The notes below the pieces were generated by a model that was not told where the DNA came from, ran no database searches, and worked only from the letters and a program-made list of their open reading frames with translations. Positions 12,198 to 21,406 of a stretch of 64,000 nucleotides of DNA are shown in pieces. How positions within the stretch are numbered: the stretch's first letter is position 1; each line of letters begins with the position of its first letter. Origin of the DNA: Sphingomonas hankookensis (GTDB taxonomy: Bacteria > Pseudomonadota > Alphaproteobacteria > Sphingomonadales > Sphingomonadaceae); assembly GCF_001619955.1 (NCBI RefSeq), contig NZ_LQQO01000056.1:1-64000 (forward strand), written 5' to 3'. The position numbers and the translations under genes are program-made.

Positions 12198-14230
12198 CCA
12201 CCACCGTCAACCGCAACCGCCCCGTCGAGCAGGTCGCGCTCGATCGCCTGACCTATTCGGGCATGAACGTCCGGTCGGCCGATGATCTCGCCATCGATAA
12301 GGAACTGACCGCCCTTGCTGCCTCGATCGAGAGCATTGGCCTGTTGGCGCCGCCGATCGTCGGGAAGCCGAAGCGCAAGGGGGCGTCGCAACCGGTCTAT
12401 GCAGGCCGGCGGCGCCTCGCCGCGCTGCGCTTGCTGGTCGACGCCGGCAAGCTGGCGGCCGACGCACCGGTGACCGTCATCGTCGTCCAGGACGAAGCGG
12501 AGGCGACCGAGGTATCGCTGGCCGAGAACTATGCCCGCCAGCAGATGGCGCCCGTCGAGATCTACGACGCCTTCGCCACGATCCGCCGCCAGAAGCCCGA
12601 CGCGACCCCTGCCGAGATAGGGGCAATGTTCGGCTACGACGCGCAGCGCACCGCCCGGATCCTCCGCATCGCCAACCTCTCGCACAAGGTCATGGAAGCG
12701 TACCGCGCCGGCACGCTGACCGATGCCCAGGCACAGGCATTCGCCGCGACCGAGGATCACGACCTGCAGGACCGGGTACTCGGCGAGATCGACGGCATCC
12801 AGTACGAACACCAGCGCGGGCCGGCCGCCATCAAGCGCCTCATGGGCGCGATGGACCAGGACGAACGCGCGATGTTCGATCTGGTCGGCCGCATCCAGTA
12901 CGAAGCCGAAGGCGGCATCTACGAAGAGGATTTGTTCGAGCGCGGCGCCGGCCGCATCATGAACCCGGAGATACTGAAGCGTCTCTACCATGCACGCGTG
13001 AAGGAACTGCAATCGCAGTTCTCCTACCGGCTGAAGCGCAACGGCCGCATGATAAAGACCGACGGCGCATGGGGCTTGGCGGATCTCGACATCGCGTTCG
13101 TCAGCGAACCGCCCCAAACCATGCAGTACGGCTATCGTCACACCGACGACGAACTGCGGATCCGCACGCCGAAGGTCGAACCTGCCGGCGCGGACATCGG
13201 GCATTCCGACACCGTCATCGTGCTGCCGAAGAAAGGCGCGATCGTCGTCACGACGACGCTGAAGGCGAACAGCGACAACGGCGCGTACCTGACATTCGAC
13301 CTGTGGTATCGCGACAAGGCGGCGAAGGGCGGCGCGCAGGCAGCGGACCCGAAGGCCGCCGACACCAGTACGCCGAACCCCAAGAGTGACGCGCAGAAGC
13401 GGCGCGAGGCCATGGGGCTGGTCAAGGATACTGCCGGCGCCGCCTGCATCATTCGGCGCGACCTCTTCCGCGACCAGTTGTTCGGCGACCCGGTGTTGGC
13501 GCTTGATCTCCTAATTTTCACGCAAGCCCGCACCATACTGGCCCCAAAGAAAGGGTTCGGCGGTAGCGAGTACTTCGACGGCGTACCGCAAGGCATCGAA
13601 ACTCCAGCCTGCCAGATGACGGGGACGGGATCGCCTCCGAAAAAGCAGCGTGACATTGCGGACACCGTGACCCGAGCGTCGACGCTGAAGCATCAGCACG
13701 CGATCCTGTCCGCTCACCCGGCGTTCACGATGCCCGATCCGATCGACGGCTTTGCTCGGTTCCGAATGGACCGCGATCGCATCCTCGAACCTGCCACTGC
13801 CTTGGTCGCAGGCTGGGCCGTTCGCGCCGCTGACAGCTTCTACGGTGACCCGGAGGTGCCGCGGTTCATCGAGCATATCTCGGCCGACTACATGGCAGAG
13901 GCGGAAGGCGCTGCGCCATGGCATTCCTTGGTCGAAATGGATCAGGCGTTCTTCGAGCTGCTGACCCACAAGACGCGCGTGCGGATCCTCCAGGACTGGG
14001 GACAAACCGAACTGGCGGAGCGCGTGAAGTCGAAGGACAGCGCGGCCGAGTGTGCGAAGATCCACGCCGCTTGCATCGAGGGCTACGTCGGCGCCAGCGA
14101 GGCGGTGCTGAAGCTGCTCGCCATCAGCGCCGATGATGCGGCCGAGATCTCCAACTGGCGTCCCGACTGGATGGAACCCACCCGGCCGGCACCCCTGCCC
14201 GCCGCCAAGTCCGCACAACCGGCCGAATGA
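12194..14230 (+). CDS. ParB/RepB/Spo0J-like nuclease-domain protein (large)
   Basis: 678 residues. Residues 8-110 are a ParB N-terminal domain (V-A-L-D-R-L, S-G-M-N-V-R, A-A-S-I-E-S-I-G-L-L, then P-V-Y-A-G-R-R-R-L-A-A-L-R). Residues 120-200 are the KorB/ParB helix-turn-helix (Q-Q-M-A-P-V-E-I-Y-D, A-E-I-G-A-M-F-G-Y, R-T-A-R-I-L-R-I-A-N-L). The remaining 450 residues are unique and predicted mostly helical, longer than normal ParB (about 300). Proteins of this kind occur on plasmids and phages without a ParA partner, and none is seen here. They may bind or cut DNA, or act in phage genome maintenance or gene control. Confidence 0.8.
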   Translation: MTTTVNRNRPVEQVALDRLTYSGMNVRSADDLAIDKELTALAASIESIGLLAPPIVGKPKRKGASQPVYAGRRRLAALRLLVDAGKLAADAPVTVIVVQDEAEATEVSLAENYARQQMAPVEIYDAFATIRRQKPDATPAEIGAMFGYDAQRTARILRIANLSHKVMEAYRAGTLTDAQAQAFAATEDHDLQDRVLGEIDGIQYEHQRGPAAIKRLMGAMDQDERAMFDLVGRIQYEAEGGIYEEDLFERGAGRIMNPEILKRLYHARVKELQSQFSYRLKRNGRMIKTDGAWGLADLDIAFVSEPPQTMQYGYRHTDDELRIRTPKVEPAGADIGHSDTVIVLPKKGAIVVTTTLKANSDNGAYLTFDLWYRDKAAKGGAQAADPKAADTSTPNPKSDAQKRREAMGLVKDTAGAACIIRRDLFRDQLFGDPVLALDLLIFTQARTILAPKKGFGGSEYFDGVPQGIETPACQMTGTGSPPKKQRDIADTVTRASTLKHQHAILSAHPAFTMPDPIDGFARFRMDRDRILEPATALVAGWAVRAADSFYGDPEVPRFIEHISADYMAEAEGAAPWHSLVEMDQAFFELLTHKTRVRILQDWGQTELAERVKSKDSAAECAKIHAACIEGYVGASEAVLKLLAISADDAAEISNWRPDWMEPTRPAPLPAAKSAQPAE

Positions 14231-14673
14231 TTCCCGCAATGGCCTCTGACTGGACCAGCCTAGCCGCAGCTGCGCGCCGCGTCCTCGCCCAGCGCGAGGC
14301 CGGCGACGCGGCGTGGGTAGAAAAGGGCCGGCTGACCCAGGCGGAGGCCGCCGCTCGCCTGCGCATCGCTCGGGCGTTGGTCACTCTCTGGGACAGCGTC
14401 GTTGCGGGTAAGTCACCCTACGATGCCGAAACGGCATGGATCGAGAGCCGCGGTACTGAAGGCTGCTACCCGCACGAGTTGCGGACGGACCTCACCGCCG
14501 CGGCCGATCGCGCCTGGCTGCTCGCCGAACGCAACCCGGAGGATCTGGACGCCGCCCGATTCGCCGAAGCAGTCGCCGCGCTGGCGTGGCACGCCCGGCC
14601 GGCCGATCACATCAGCAGCATCATCGACGTAGCGCACGTCAACGCCGCTGCCCGCGCTGGACGCGCGCCATGA
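14227..14673 (+). CDS. Hypothetical phage protein
   Basis: 148 residues, acidic and Ala-rich, almost all helical. It contains A-E-A-A-A-R-L-R-I-A-R-A-L-V-T-L-W, which could be a degenerate helix-turn-helix. It overlaps both the ParB-like gene and the next small gene by 4 nt. No family recognised. Confidence 0.5.
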   Translation: MIPAMASDWTSLAAAARRVLAQREAGDAAWVEKGRLTQAEAAARLRIARALVTLWDSVVAGKSPYDAETAWIESRGTEGCYPHELRTDLTAAADRAWLLAERNPEDLDAARFAEAVAALAWHARPADHISSIIDVAHVNAAARAGRAP

Positions 14674-14810
14674 AGTCGATCACCAAGCCAGCGCCGGAGT
14701 TGGTTGATTTCGTCCGCGCCCTTGCGCGCGCGTCGGTTGCGCGTGACATTGCAGCCGCCCGACAAAAGGAAAGTCCCCGTGCGGACGGTAATCTACGCCC
14801 GCTATTCTAG
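14670..14810 (+). CDS. Small protein overlapping the recombinase start
   Basis: 46 residues, basic and helical (P-E-L-V-D-F-V-R-A-L-A-R-A-S-V-A-R-D-I-A-A). ATG 14670 overlaps the preceding stop, and its last 32 bases overlap the recombinase reading frame. It carries the recombinase ribosome-binding site inside its coding sequence, so its translation could set recombinase level. Confidence 0.45.
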   Translation: MKSITKPAPELVDFVRALARASVARDIAAARQKESPRADGNLRPLF

Positions 14811-16365
14811 CCAGCTGCAGAACGCGCGGTCGATCGAGGATCAGATCGCCGTGTGTCGCGAACGCGCCGATCGCGAAGGCTGGACGATCGTCGAGGTCTA
14901 TACCGACTATGCGATCAGCGGGGCCGCCGGCATCGAAGGCGCGCAGCGTCCCGGCCTGAACGCCATGATGGCGCGCGTGGAAGCCGGCGGCGTCGATCAG
15001 GTGCTGACTGAATCGACCGACCGGGTCGCCCGGCACCAGGGCGACGCATTCGCGATCCGCGAACGGCTCCAGTTCGTCGGCGCGCGCCTGTTCACGTTGA
15101 TGGACGGCGAGGTCGACGACATCACCGGGACGATCAAGGGATTGATGGACGCCCGGTTCCGCAAGGATCTCGGCGCGCGCATCAAGCGAGGTCAGCGCGG
15201 CACGATCAAGCAAGGCCGCGCGCCTGCCGGCATCGCCTACGGCTACCGCCGCGCCAACCGCCTCGACGAACGCGGGGAGCTTGTCCGCGGCCTGCGCGAG
15301 ATCGACGAAGATCAGGCCGAGATCGTCCGCCGGATATTCCGGGAATATGCCGACGGCCGCGCGCCGCAGGCCATCGCCAAGGCACTCAACGCCGAAGGCA
15401 TCACTCCCCCGCGCGGCACGACATGGCGACAGACGACGATTCTTGGCGATCGGCAGCGCCAGAACGGTATGCTCAACAACCGCGTGTATGCCGGCGTGCT
15501 TGTCCACAATCGGACGAGCAAGGTCGTCAACCCGACGACGCGCAAGACGATCATCCGCCCGAACCCTGAAAGCGAATGGATCGAGCAGGCCGCGCCCGAT
15601 CTGCGCATCGTCGACGATGCGCTGTGGCAGCGGGTGCAAGCCATTCGCGCCGAAGGTGCCGGCGTTCACCGCACCTATCAGCGCCGGCCGAAGCACCTGC
15701 TCTCCGGCCTCGGTCGATGCGGCGTCTGCGGCGGGGGCTGGATTCGGCGTACCGGCGAATACTGGGCGTGCGGGCGGCATCACGATGGCGCCGGCTGCAC
15801 CAACAACCGCACGATCAAGAACGACAATTACGAGCGTCAGGTGCTCGAGCATTTGCAGCACCAGCTGCTCGCGCCCGAACTGGTCGCGGAATATGTCCGC
15901 GAGTATCATCGCGAACATGCCCGTCTCGCGGGTGAGGGACAACGCGAACGCGCGTCGATCGAGCGCCGGCATGCCGAAGCAAAGCGGAAGGTCGACCGGC
16001 TTGTCGAAGCCATTGCGGCCGGCGGCGCCGAGTTCGCCGAAATCCGCGACGTGCTGGCAAAGGCGCGCGCCGATCGCGACGCCTTCGCCAGTCAGCTGGC
16101 CGGCATCGACGCCGTGCCGGTGATCGCCCTGCATCCCACGATCGCGGACGATTACCGTCGACAGGTACAAGCGCTCCAGGACGCACTGAACGGCAATCCC
16201 GCCGCCCAGCTGGAAGCGGTGCCCCGCTTGCGCGCGTTGATCGATCACGTCGTCCTGACGCCGAAGGAAGCCGGCCGCGGCGTCGACGTACACGTTGTCG
16301 GTCGAATCGAGGAAGCTATTGGCCTCGCTGGACACACCGCTACGACATTACAAAAGCGCGCCTAA
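14779..16365 (+). CDS. Large serine recombinase (phage integrase)
   Basis: 528 residues from GTG 14779, with AAGGAAAG 5 nt upstream. Residues 1-150 are the resolvase catalytic domain: Y-A-R-Y-S-S (nucleophile S10), then Y-A-I-S-G-A, E-S-T-D-R-V-A-R. The recombinase domain follows (about 165-270, G-R-A-P-A-G-I-A-Y-G-Y and I-F-R-E-Y-A-D-G). A four-cysteine zinc ribbon (C-G-V-C, then C-G-R and G-C) lies near residues 315-350, with a long coiled coil behind it. It would integrate and excise the prophage at att sites. It is the last gene of the rightward operon and is closed by a strong terminator. One prophage end should lie nearby. Confidence 0.95.
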   Translation: MRTVIYARYSSQLQNARSIEDQIAVCRERADREGWTIVEVYTDYAISGAAGIEGAQRPGLNAMMARVEAGGVDQVLTESTDRVARHQGDAFAIRERLQFVGARLFTLMDGEVDDITGTIKGLMDARFRKDLGARIKRGQRGTIKQGRAPAGIAYGYRRANRLDERGELVRGLREIDEDQAEIVRRIFREYADGRAPQAIAKALNAEGITPPRGTTWRQTTILGDRQRQNGMLNNRVYAGVLVHNRTSKVVNPTTRKTIIRPNPESEWIEQAAPDLRIVDDALWQRVQAIRAEGAGVHRTYQRRPKHLLSGLGRCGVCGGGWIRRTGEYWACGRHHDGAGCTNNRTIKNDNYERQVLEHLQHQLLAPELVAEYVREYHREHARLAGEGQRERASIERRHAEAKRKVDRLVEAIAAGGAEFAEIRDVLAKARADRDAFASQLAGIDAVPVIALHPTIADDYRRQVQALQDALNGNPAAQLEAVPRLRALIDHVVLTPKEAGRGVDVHVVGRIEEAIGLAGHTATTLQKRA

Positions 16366-16374
16366 CGCACGCAA

Positions 16375-16400
16375 AAAGCCCCGCCAAAAGACGGGGCTTT
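16375..16400 (+). terminator. Rho-independent terminator after the recombinase
   Basis: AAAGCCCCG (16375-16383) pairs with CGGGGCTTT (16392-16400) around an 8-base loop. A T run forms the right end and the mirrored A run makes it usable from either side. Confidence 0.85.
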
Positions 16401-16424
16401 CAGTCCGTTACCGGAAGTTGGGAA

Positions 16425-16565
16425 TTACGCGGCGAGACGTTGCTCTGCACGCGCTGCAGACGGGAACATCGACATACGTCGCACACCGTCGATACCCACC
16501 GCTGCTACTGCCGAATGAACAGCCGCATTGATGGCTGCCACCATCCGGGGGTCAAGATTGGTCAT
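16425..16565 (-). CDS. Small hypothetical protein
   Basis: 46 residues from ATG 16563-16565, with GGGAGA about 7 nt upstream. It contains a helix M-V-A-A-I-N-A-A-V-H-S-A-V-A-A-V-G-I. It ends convergent with the recombinase terminator. The AT-richer sequence upstream (16566-16683) probably holds its promoter. No family recognised. Confidence 0.45.
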   Translation of the reverse strand: MTNLDPRMVAAINAAVHSAVAAVGIDGVRRMSMFPSAARAEQRLAA

Positions 16566-16683
16566 CGTACTTTCTCCCTGTCCACCGGGGTTCCAACCTC
16601 GATGGACTGTATCGCATATAACTACGAATAAGCCATCTGCACAGTGGGTAACCGCAGGTAACTCGTAAAACGTTATCGTCACG

Positions 16684-17223
16684 TTAAAGGGTGACGTACA
16701 ACCAGCTACCTTTGGTTTCCACCTTGGTAGCAACGCCCGAAGCACCAAAAGCGGTTCCAAACGCAGCAAAGAAAGCTTTATCCGCAGGGCTTCGAAGGTT
16801 CATGTGAATGTGATCGGCGCCGAGCGACGTGCCAGCGAGGTGGAACACGCCGTTCAAAGTGCCAATGATCACATCCGGATACATCGCAACCGCAGCCATG
16901 TCGCAATCGATCAACGGCGAGACCGTCATCTCCCGCACGCGCAGAACGCGACCATCCCAGCCGGGCAGGCCCGCCCGATTGAGCAAGGCCGCCAAGTAAT
17001 AGTGCTCGGTGTCATTGTCCCATAATGCGGCAATGACACTGGTGTTCAGCGGACCAAGCGAGGCGCCCGTGCCGTCCACGACCCCTTTGAACAGGCGGAG
17101 GCTGGTCGGCGCATACTCGTCGAACTCGCTGTCGCCCTTTTGGCACTGATTGCGCCAGTCCTGTTCGAACCGATCCCAACTACCATCGGCAACGGCTAGT
17201 ATGTGTGTCTCGAAATTAGGCAT
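16684..17223 (-). CDS. Hypothetical protein, possible prophage cargo
   Basis: 179 residues without signal peptide or membrane segment. It is mixed alpha/beta with S-W-D-R-F-E-Q-D-W-R-N-Q-C-Q-K-G near the start, D-C-D-M-A-A-V-A-M-Y-P-D-V-I-I-G-T-L in the middle and a beta end (G-S-W-L-Y-V-T-L). Codon use is slightly less GC-biased than in the chromosomal genes to the right. It lies between the recombinase and the first clear chromosomal gene, where prophages often carry accessory genes. I do not recognise a family, and whether it is inside the prophage is unknown. Confidence 0.5.
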   Translation of the reverse strand: MPNFETHILAVADGSWDRFEQDWRNQCQKGDSEFDEYAPTSLRLFKGVVDGTGASLGPLNTSVIAALWDNDTEHYYLAALLNRAGLPGWDGRVLRVREMTVSPLIDCDMAAVAMYPDVIIGTLNGVFHLAGTSLGADHIHMNLRSPADKAFFAAFGTAFGASGVATKVETKGSWLYVTL

Positions 17224-17383
17224 CGCGTGGTTCTAGCCAAAAAGATCACCCCCGCAACGATTCTCGTGGGTTACAACCACTATGGTTGCAATCCAATTCC
17301 CTTCACCCGCTCCACCTTCCTGACATCGCAAACCTCGCGTCTTTCCCATCGCGCTCGGCTGCCTTGTGCGCTAGGGGCGGCGC

Positions 17384-18187
17384 GTGGCGTCGACAATGTA
17401 TCAGGAACGGTTCTCCGCGCGTCGCCCGGTTCCGCTGCAGCGCCGCATCGCCACGCTGGCGCTGGTGGTGGCGATCCATGTCGCTATCCTGTGGCTGTTG
17501 CTGCGCATCGCACCGACGATGATGTCTCCGCCGCCCGGCGAGAAATCGCCGCTGATCGTCGACATGCTGCCCGCCGATCAGGTCGCCCCGGCTGCCGCGC
17601 CCGCCAGGCAGGTACAGCGCAAGGCGGCTGCCGGTAGCGCCAGCACCGCCCCGCCGGTCACCGCCGTCGCGCCGCCGCCCGACGTAACGCCCCCACCCCC
17701 CGTGCCAGCCACGCCGTCGAACGATGTCTGGTCGAAGGTCATTCCAATGACCGGCCGCGAGTTCGCCCGTGCCGCGATCACGCCCGGCACCCGCAGCATC
17801 GGCGAAGGCGCCGGACGCAGCGATGCGGCGGGTGACAGCGGCGACGGCGATGCGGATACCGATGCCGGCGGCGGCAGCGGCGGTGGCGAGCGGCTCTACG
17901 CCGCCGACTGGTATCGCCGCCCGACCCATGCCGAGCTGTCGACCTATCTCCCCCGCAACGCACGACCCGGCTGGGGCGAGGTCGCCTGCCGCACCATCCC
18001 CAACAACCAGGTGACCGACTGCCGGGAGATCGGCCAGTCGGCGCGCGGATCGGGGTTGGCCGGCGCGGTGCGGCAGGCGGCGTGGCAGTTCCGCATCCTG
18101 CCCCCGCGCGTCGGCGGCAAGCCGCTGATCGGCAGCTGGGTGCGGATCCGGATCACCTATACCGACTCAGGCGCGGCGGTGGAGTAG
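17384..18187 (+). CDS. TonB-like membrane-anchored periplasmic protein
   Basis: 267 residues. Residues 20-45 are a membrane segment ([19 protein letters not shown]), then a long Pro/Ala-rich stretch to about 115 ([12 protein letters not shown]), a Gly/Asp-rich linker, and a C-terminal domain from about 180 ([27 protein letters not shown]). This resembles energy transducers of the TonB kind, but the C-terminal signature is not canonical. GTG 17384 (AGGGG upstream) or ATG 17396 could start it. First clear chromosomal gene after the prophage. Confidence 0.65.
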   Translation: MASTMYQERFSARRPVPLQRRIATLALVVAIHVAILWLLLRIAPTMMSPPPGEKSPLIVDMLPADQVAPAAAPARQVQRKAAAGSASTAPPVTAVAPPPDVTPPPPVPATPSNDVWSKVIPMTGREFARAAITPGTRSIGEGAGRSDAAGDSGDGDADTDAGGGSGGGERLYAADWYRRPTHAELSTYLPRNARPGWGEVACRTIPNNQVTDCREIGQSARGSGLAGAVRQAAWQFRILPPRVGGKPLIGSWVRIRITYTDSGAAVE

Positions 18188-18201
18188 CACCGCCCACCCT
18201 G

Positions 18202-18303
18202 GTCGTCATTCCGGCGAAGGCCGGAATCCATTGTGTCGGGTGTTCACGACTCTACGCGGCCGGCCCGCATCCATGGATTCCTGCCTTCGCCGGAAGGACG
18301 ACG
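18202..18303. repeat. Palindromic intergenic element (GTCATTCCGGCGAAGG type)
   Basis: The left arm begins GTCGTCATTCCGGCGAAGGC and the right arm ends with the matching CTTCGCCGGAAGGACGAC, with ATCCAT/ATGGAT also mirrored and about 45 unmatched bases between. It lies between the TonB-like gene and thrS. Related elements occur at 21026 and 55830. Confidence 0.75.
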
Positions 18304-18393
18304 TCGGCAACGGACAAGCGCGTGTCCTTGCCCTCCCCGCGCCCAGCGGCTAACCGACAGGCGTTTATCCTCCGACATTCCAGGTGTTCCTTC

Positions 18394-20406
18394 ATGTCCG
18401 CAATGTTCCGCATCACCCTTCCCGACGGTGCCGTCCGTGAGGTGATGCCGGGCACTACTCCCGCAGACATCGCCGCCGCGATCTCGCCGGGCTTGCGCAA
18501 GGCGGCGATCGCCGCGCGGGTCGACGGGCAGGTGCGCGACCTGAACCGGCCGTTCGACGGCGACGCCTCGCTGGCGCTCGTGACGGCGAAGGACGAAGCG
18601 GACGCGCTGGAACTCCACCGCCATGACTTCGCCCACGTCCTCGCCGAAGCGGTGCAGACGCTGTATCCGGGCACGCAGATCACCTTCGGTCCGGCGACAG
18701 ACGACGGCTTCTATTACGACTTCGCCCCTGCCCCCGGCCGCGGCATGTTCACCGACGAGGACCTGCCGCTGATCGAGGCGGAGATGCGCAAGATCATCGC
18801 GAAGGGCGAAAAGTTCGAACGCGAGGTCGTCACGCGCCAGCAGCTGATCGACCGCTGGACCGCACAGGGCGAGACGTTCAAGGCCGAATGGGCCGCCGAA
18901 CTGCCCGAGGGCGAGGAACTGACCATCTATCGCCAGGGCGAATGGCTCGACATGTGTCGCGGTCCGCACCTCGAATCGACGGCCAAGCTCGATCCGGCGG
19001 CGTTCAAGTTGACCCGCGTGTCGGGCGCCTATTGGCGCGGCGACCAGAAGAATGCGATGCTCAGCCGCATCTACGGCACCGGCTGGCTGTCGAAGAAGCA
19101 GCTCGACGCGCATCTCACCCGGCTGGAGGAAGCGGCCAAGCGCGACCATCGCAAGCTGGGCGCGGAGATGGACCTGTTCCACCTCCAGTCCGAAGCGCAG
19201 GGGTCGGTGTTCTGGCACCCCAACGGCTATATGATGTGGCGGCAGCTGGAGGCGTATATGCGCCGCCGGCTGGACGCCCACGACTATCAGGAAGTGAAGA
19301 CGCCGCAGTTGATGGATGCGCGGCAATGGGAACAGTCGGGCCATTGGGGCAAATATCGCGAGAATATGTTCGTGGTGCCCGACGAAATCCCGAATACCGA
19401 GGACGAGGGCGCGATCGTCAGCGCCGATGCCGACATGATGGCGTTGAAGCCGATGAACTGCCCGGCGCACGTCCTGATCTTTCGCCAGGGGATCAAGTCG
19501 TATCGCGACCTGCCAATCCGCATGGCCGAATTCGGCTGCTGCCACCGCAACGAACCGCATGGCGCGCTGCACGGCATCATGCGCGTCCGCCAGTTCACGC
19601 AGGACGACGCGCACATCTTCTGTCGTGAGGACCAGCTGATCGAGGAAGTCCGCGACTTCTGCGAACTGCTCGACTCGGTCTATCAGGATCTGGGCTTCAC
19701 CGATTATGCGGTGAAGCTGGCGCTGCGCCCCGAGAAGCGCTTCGGGTCGGACGCGATGTGGGACAAGGCCGAGGCGGAGCTGCGCGAGGCGGTGCTGTCG
19801 TCGAACCTGTCGCAGGACATCAAGGACAAGTTCGAGGAACTGCCGGGTGAAGGCGCCTTCTATGCGCCGAAGCTGGAATTCCACCTGACCGACGCGATCG
19901 GGCGGACGTGGCAGGTCGGCACGATCCAGTCGGACCGCGTGCTGCCCGAACGACTCGATGCGACCTATGTGGGTGAGGACGGCAACCGCCACCGCCCGGT
20001 GATGCTCCACCGCGCGATCCTCGGCACGTTCGAACGCTTCCTCGGCATCCTGATCGAACATCATGCCGGGCGAATGCCGATGTGGCTGTCGCCGGTGCAG
20101 GCGGTGGTCGCGACGATCGTTTCGGACGCCGACGATTACGCGAACGAGGTCGCCGCAGCGCTCAAGGCCGCCGGAATCCGCGTCGAAACCGATCTGCGCA
20201 ACGAAAAGATCAACTACAAGGTGCGCGAACATTCGCTCGCCAAGGTTCCGGCGCTGGTCGTCGTCGGCAAGCGCGAGGCGGAGGAGCGCACCGTGGCGCT
20301 GCGTCGCCTCGGCAGCCAGGGGCAGCAGGTCATCGGCCTCGACAAGCTGGTCGCGATGCTGAAGGCAGAGGCACTTGCCCCCGATCTTGCGCGGAACCTT
20401 TCGTAA
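18394..20406 (+). CDS. thrS: Threonyl-tRNA synthetase
   Basis: 670 residues from ATG 18394 (AGGTG 7 nt upstream). It charges tRNA-Thr. Domains in order: TGS (residues 4-64), the editing SAD domain with HxxxH (H77-D-F-A-H81), the class II catalytic core with the zinc-binding M-N-C-P-A-H and motif 2 (F-G-C-C-H-R-N-E), [11 protein letters not shown] motif 3, and the C-terminal anticodon-binding domain (from about 565, W-L-S-P-V-Q). The thrS-infC order is widespread in bacteria. Length is normal and all motifs are present. Confidence 0.98.
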   Translation: MSAMFRITLPDGAVREVMPGTTPADIAAAISPGLRKAAIAARVDGQVRDLNRPFDGDASLALVTAKDEADALELHRHDFAHVLAEAVQTLYPGTQITFGPATDDGFYYDFAPAPGRGMFTDEDLPLIEAEMRKIIAKGEKFEREVVTRQQLIDRWTAQGETFKAEWAAELPEGEELTIYRQGEWLDMCRGPHLESTAKLDPAAFKLTRVSGAYWRGDQKNAMLSRIYGTGWLSKKQLDAHLTRLEEAAKRDHRKLGAEMDLFHLQSEAQGSVFWHPNGYMMWRQLEAYMRRRLDAHDYQEVKTPQLMDARQWEQSGHWGKYRENMFVVPDEIPNTEDEGAIVSADADMMALKPMNCPAHVLIFRQGIKSYRDLPIRMAEFGCCHRNEPHGALHGIMRVRQFTQDDAHIFCREDQLIEEVRDFCELLDSVYQDLGFTDYAVKLALRPEKRFGSDAMWDKAEAELREAVLSSNLSQDIKDKFEELPGEGAFYAPKLEFHLTDAIGRTWQVGTIQSDRVLPERLDATYVGEDGNRHRPVMLHRAILGTFERFLGILIEHHAGRMPMWLSPVQAVVATIVSDADDYANEVAAALKAAGIRVETDLRNEKINYKVREHSLAKVPALVVVGKREAEERTVALRRLGSQGQQVIGLDKLVAMLKAEALAPDLARNLS

Positions 20407-20416
20407 CCGCGCAAGA
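20385..20416 (+). other. Stem-loop at the thrS-infC junction
   Basis: TCTTGCGCGG (20385-20394) and CCGCGCAAGA (20407-20416) form a perfect 10-bp stem, with the thrS TAA stop in the 12-base loop. No T run follows, so it may be a processing or attenuation element before infC instead of a full terminator. A TATATA that could be a -10 box follows at about 20422. Confidence 0.5.
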
Positions 20417-20457
20417 TTGATTATATAGGACTTTCGACAACTACAGGAGCAGCACCT

Positions 20458-21003
20458 ATCCGTCCGCCCATGATGCGTCGCCCGAATGCGCCGCCGCCGA
20501 TGAACGGCCCCCGATTCAATGAGTTCATCCAGAGCCCGAAGGTCCGCGTGATCGATCACGAGGGCGAGAATCTGGGTGTCATGTACACGCGCGAAGCGAT
20601 CGCGCAGGCGGCCGAGGTCGGGCTCGATCTGGTCGAAGTGTCGCCGAACGCCGACCCGCCCGTCGCGAAGTTCCTCGACGTGGGCAAGTTCAAGTACGAG
20701 GCGCAGAAGAAGGCGAACCTCGCCCGCAAGACCCAGAAGACGCAGGAGATCAAGGAGATCAAGATGCGTCCGAACATCGACGATCATGACTATGATACGA
20801 AGATGAAGAAGGTCGAGCAGTTCATCACCGAGGGCGACAAGGTGAAGGTCACGATGCGCTTCCGCGGTCGTGAGCTGAGCCACGGCCAGCTCGGCATGGC
20901 GGTGTTGCAGCGTGTCGCCGAAGCGACGCAGGAAATCGCCAAGGTCGAAGCCTATCCGCGCATGGAAGGCCGCCAGATGCTGATGGTGCTGGCACCGAAG
21001 TAA
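20458..21003 (+). CDS. infC: Translation initiation factor IF-3, probable AUC start
   Basis: About 181 residues. The N-domain runs over [14 protein letters not shown] and [19 protein letters not shown]; the linker is lysine-rich; the C-domain has [13 protein letters not shown] and [13 protein letters not shown]-3 keeps subunits apart and checks start codons. The first ATG (20470) is 20 nt from the AGGAG at 20445-20449, too far, while ATC at 20458-20460, in frame, is 8 nt from it. A rare Ile-codon start fits the known AUU start of E. coli infC, which allows autocontrol by IF-3. Confidence 0.9.
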   Translation: MRPPMMRRPNAPPPMNGPRFNEFIQSPKVRVIDHEGENLGVMYTREAIAQAAEVGLDLVEVSPNADPPVAKFLDVGKFKYEAQKKANLARKTQKTQEIKEIKMRPNIDDHDYDTKMKKVEQFITEGDKVKVTMRFRGRELSHGQLGMAVLQRVAEATQEIAKVEAYPRMEGRQMLMVLAPK

Positions 21004-21025
21004 CGGCGGGGCACGTTTCTCCACT

Positions 21026-21122
21026 CGTCATTCTCGCGAAGGCGGGAATCCATACACGCCAACGGTTCGGCAGGAGCCGCGATGATAGCGTTCATGGACT
21101 CCCGCCTCCGCGGGAGTGACGA
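21026..21122. repeat. Palindromic intergenic element (GTCATTC type)
   Basis: The left arm TCGTCATTCTCGCGAAGGCG mirrors the right arm CGCCTCCGCGGGAGTGACGA imperfectly, with ATCCAT/ATGGA also mirrored. It follows infC and precedes that gene's terminator. Same family as the elements at 18202 and 55830. Confidence 0.7.
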
Positions 21123-21144
21123 ACAGGGCAAGTTTGCCGACACC

Positions 21145-21184
21145 AAAAGCCGTCATGTTCCCTCCGCGAACATGACGGCTTTTT
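21145..21184 (+). terminator. Strong rho-independent terminator after infC
   Basis: AAAAGCCGTCATGTTC (21145-21160) pairs perfectly with GAACATGACGGCTTTT (21168-21183) around CCTCCGC, with a T run. The gap from here to the next start at 21407 holds no other feature that I can support. Confidence 0.9.
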
Positions 21185-21406
21185 CATGTTTCTCCGCCTT
21201 GACCGACTCGCCCGACAGGCGCATCCGCGCGCTCGGACGATCCGACCGTCCCTTTCCGCCAACGTCCCGAGACAGGGTCCATGTCCAACAACGATTCCAG
21301 TCGATCGACCGAGCCGCACCGGCCGTCACCGCGTATCGCCTGATCGTTGGGGCGCCTCGCGGGGGATCGGCCGGCGCGGCCGGTCGCATCGCGCGAGGTG
21401 CATAGC

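Noticed and set aside
16646-16651. A GGGTAA sequence that could be another CI operator
   Set aside because: Only one half-site is present; the partner TTACCC at 5-base spacing is missing.
17224-17383. A tRNA gene as prophage attachment site
   Set aside because: No cloverleaf or T-arm sequence can be found, and large serine integrases usually do not use tRNA genes. No tRNA was seen elsewhere in the window either.
18244-21024. A 926-codon open frame on the minus strand opposite thrS and infC
   Set aside because: It is the mirror of two certain genes; its product is Arg/His/Leu-rich without domains, as usual for antisense frames in high-GC DNA.
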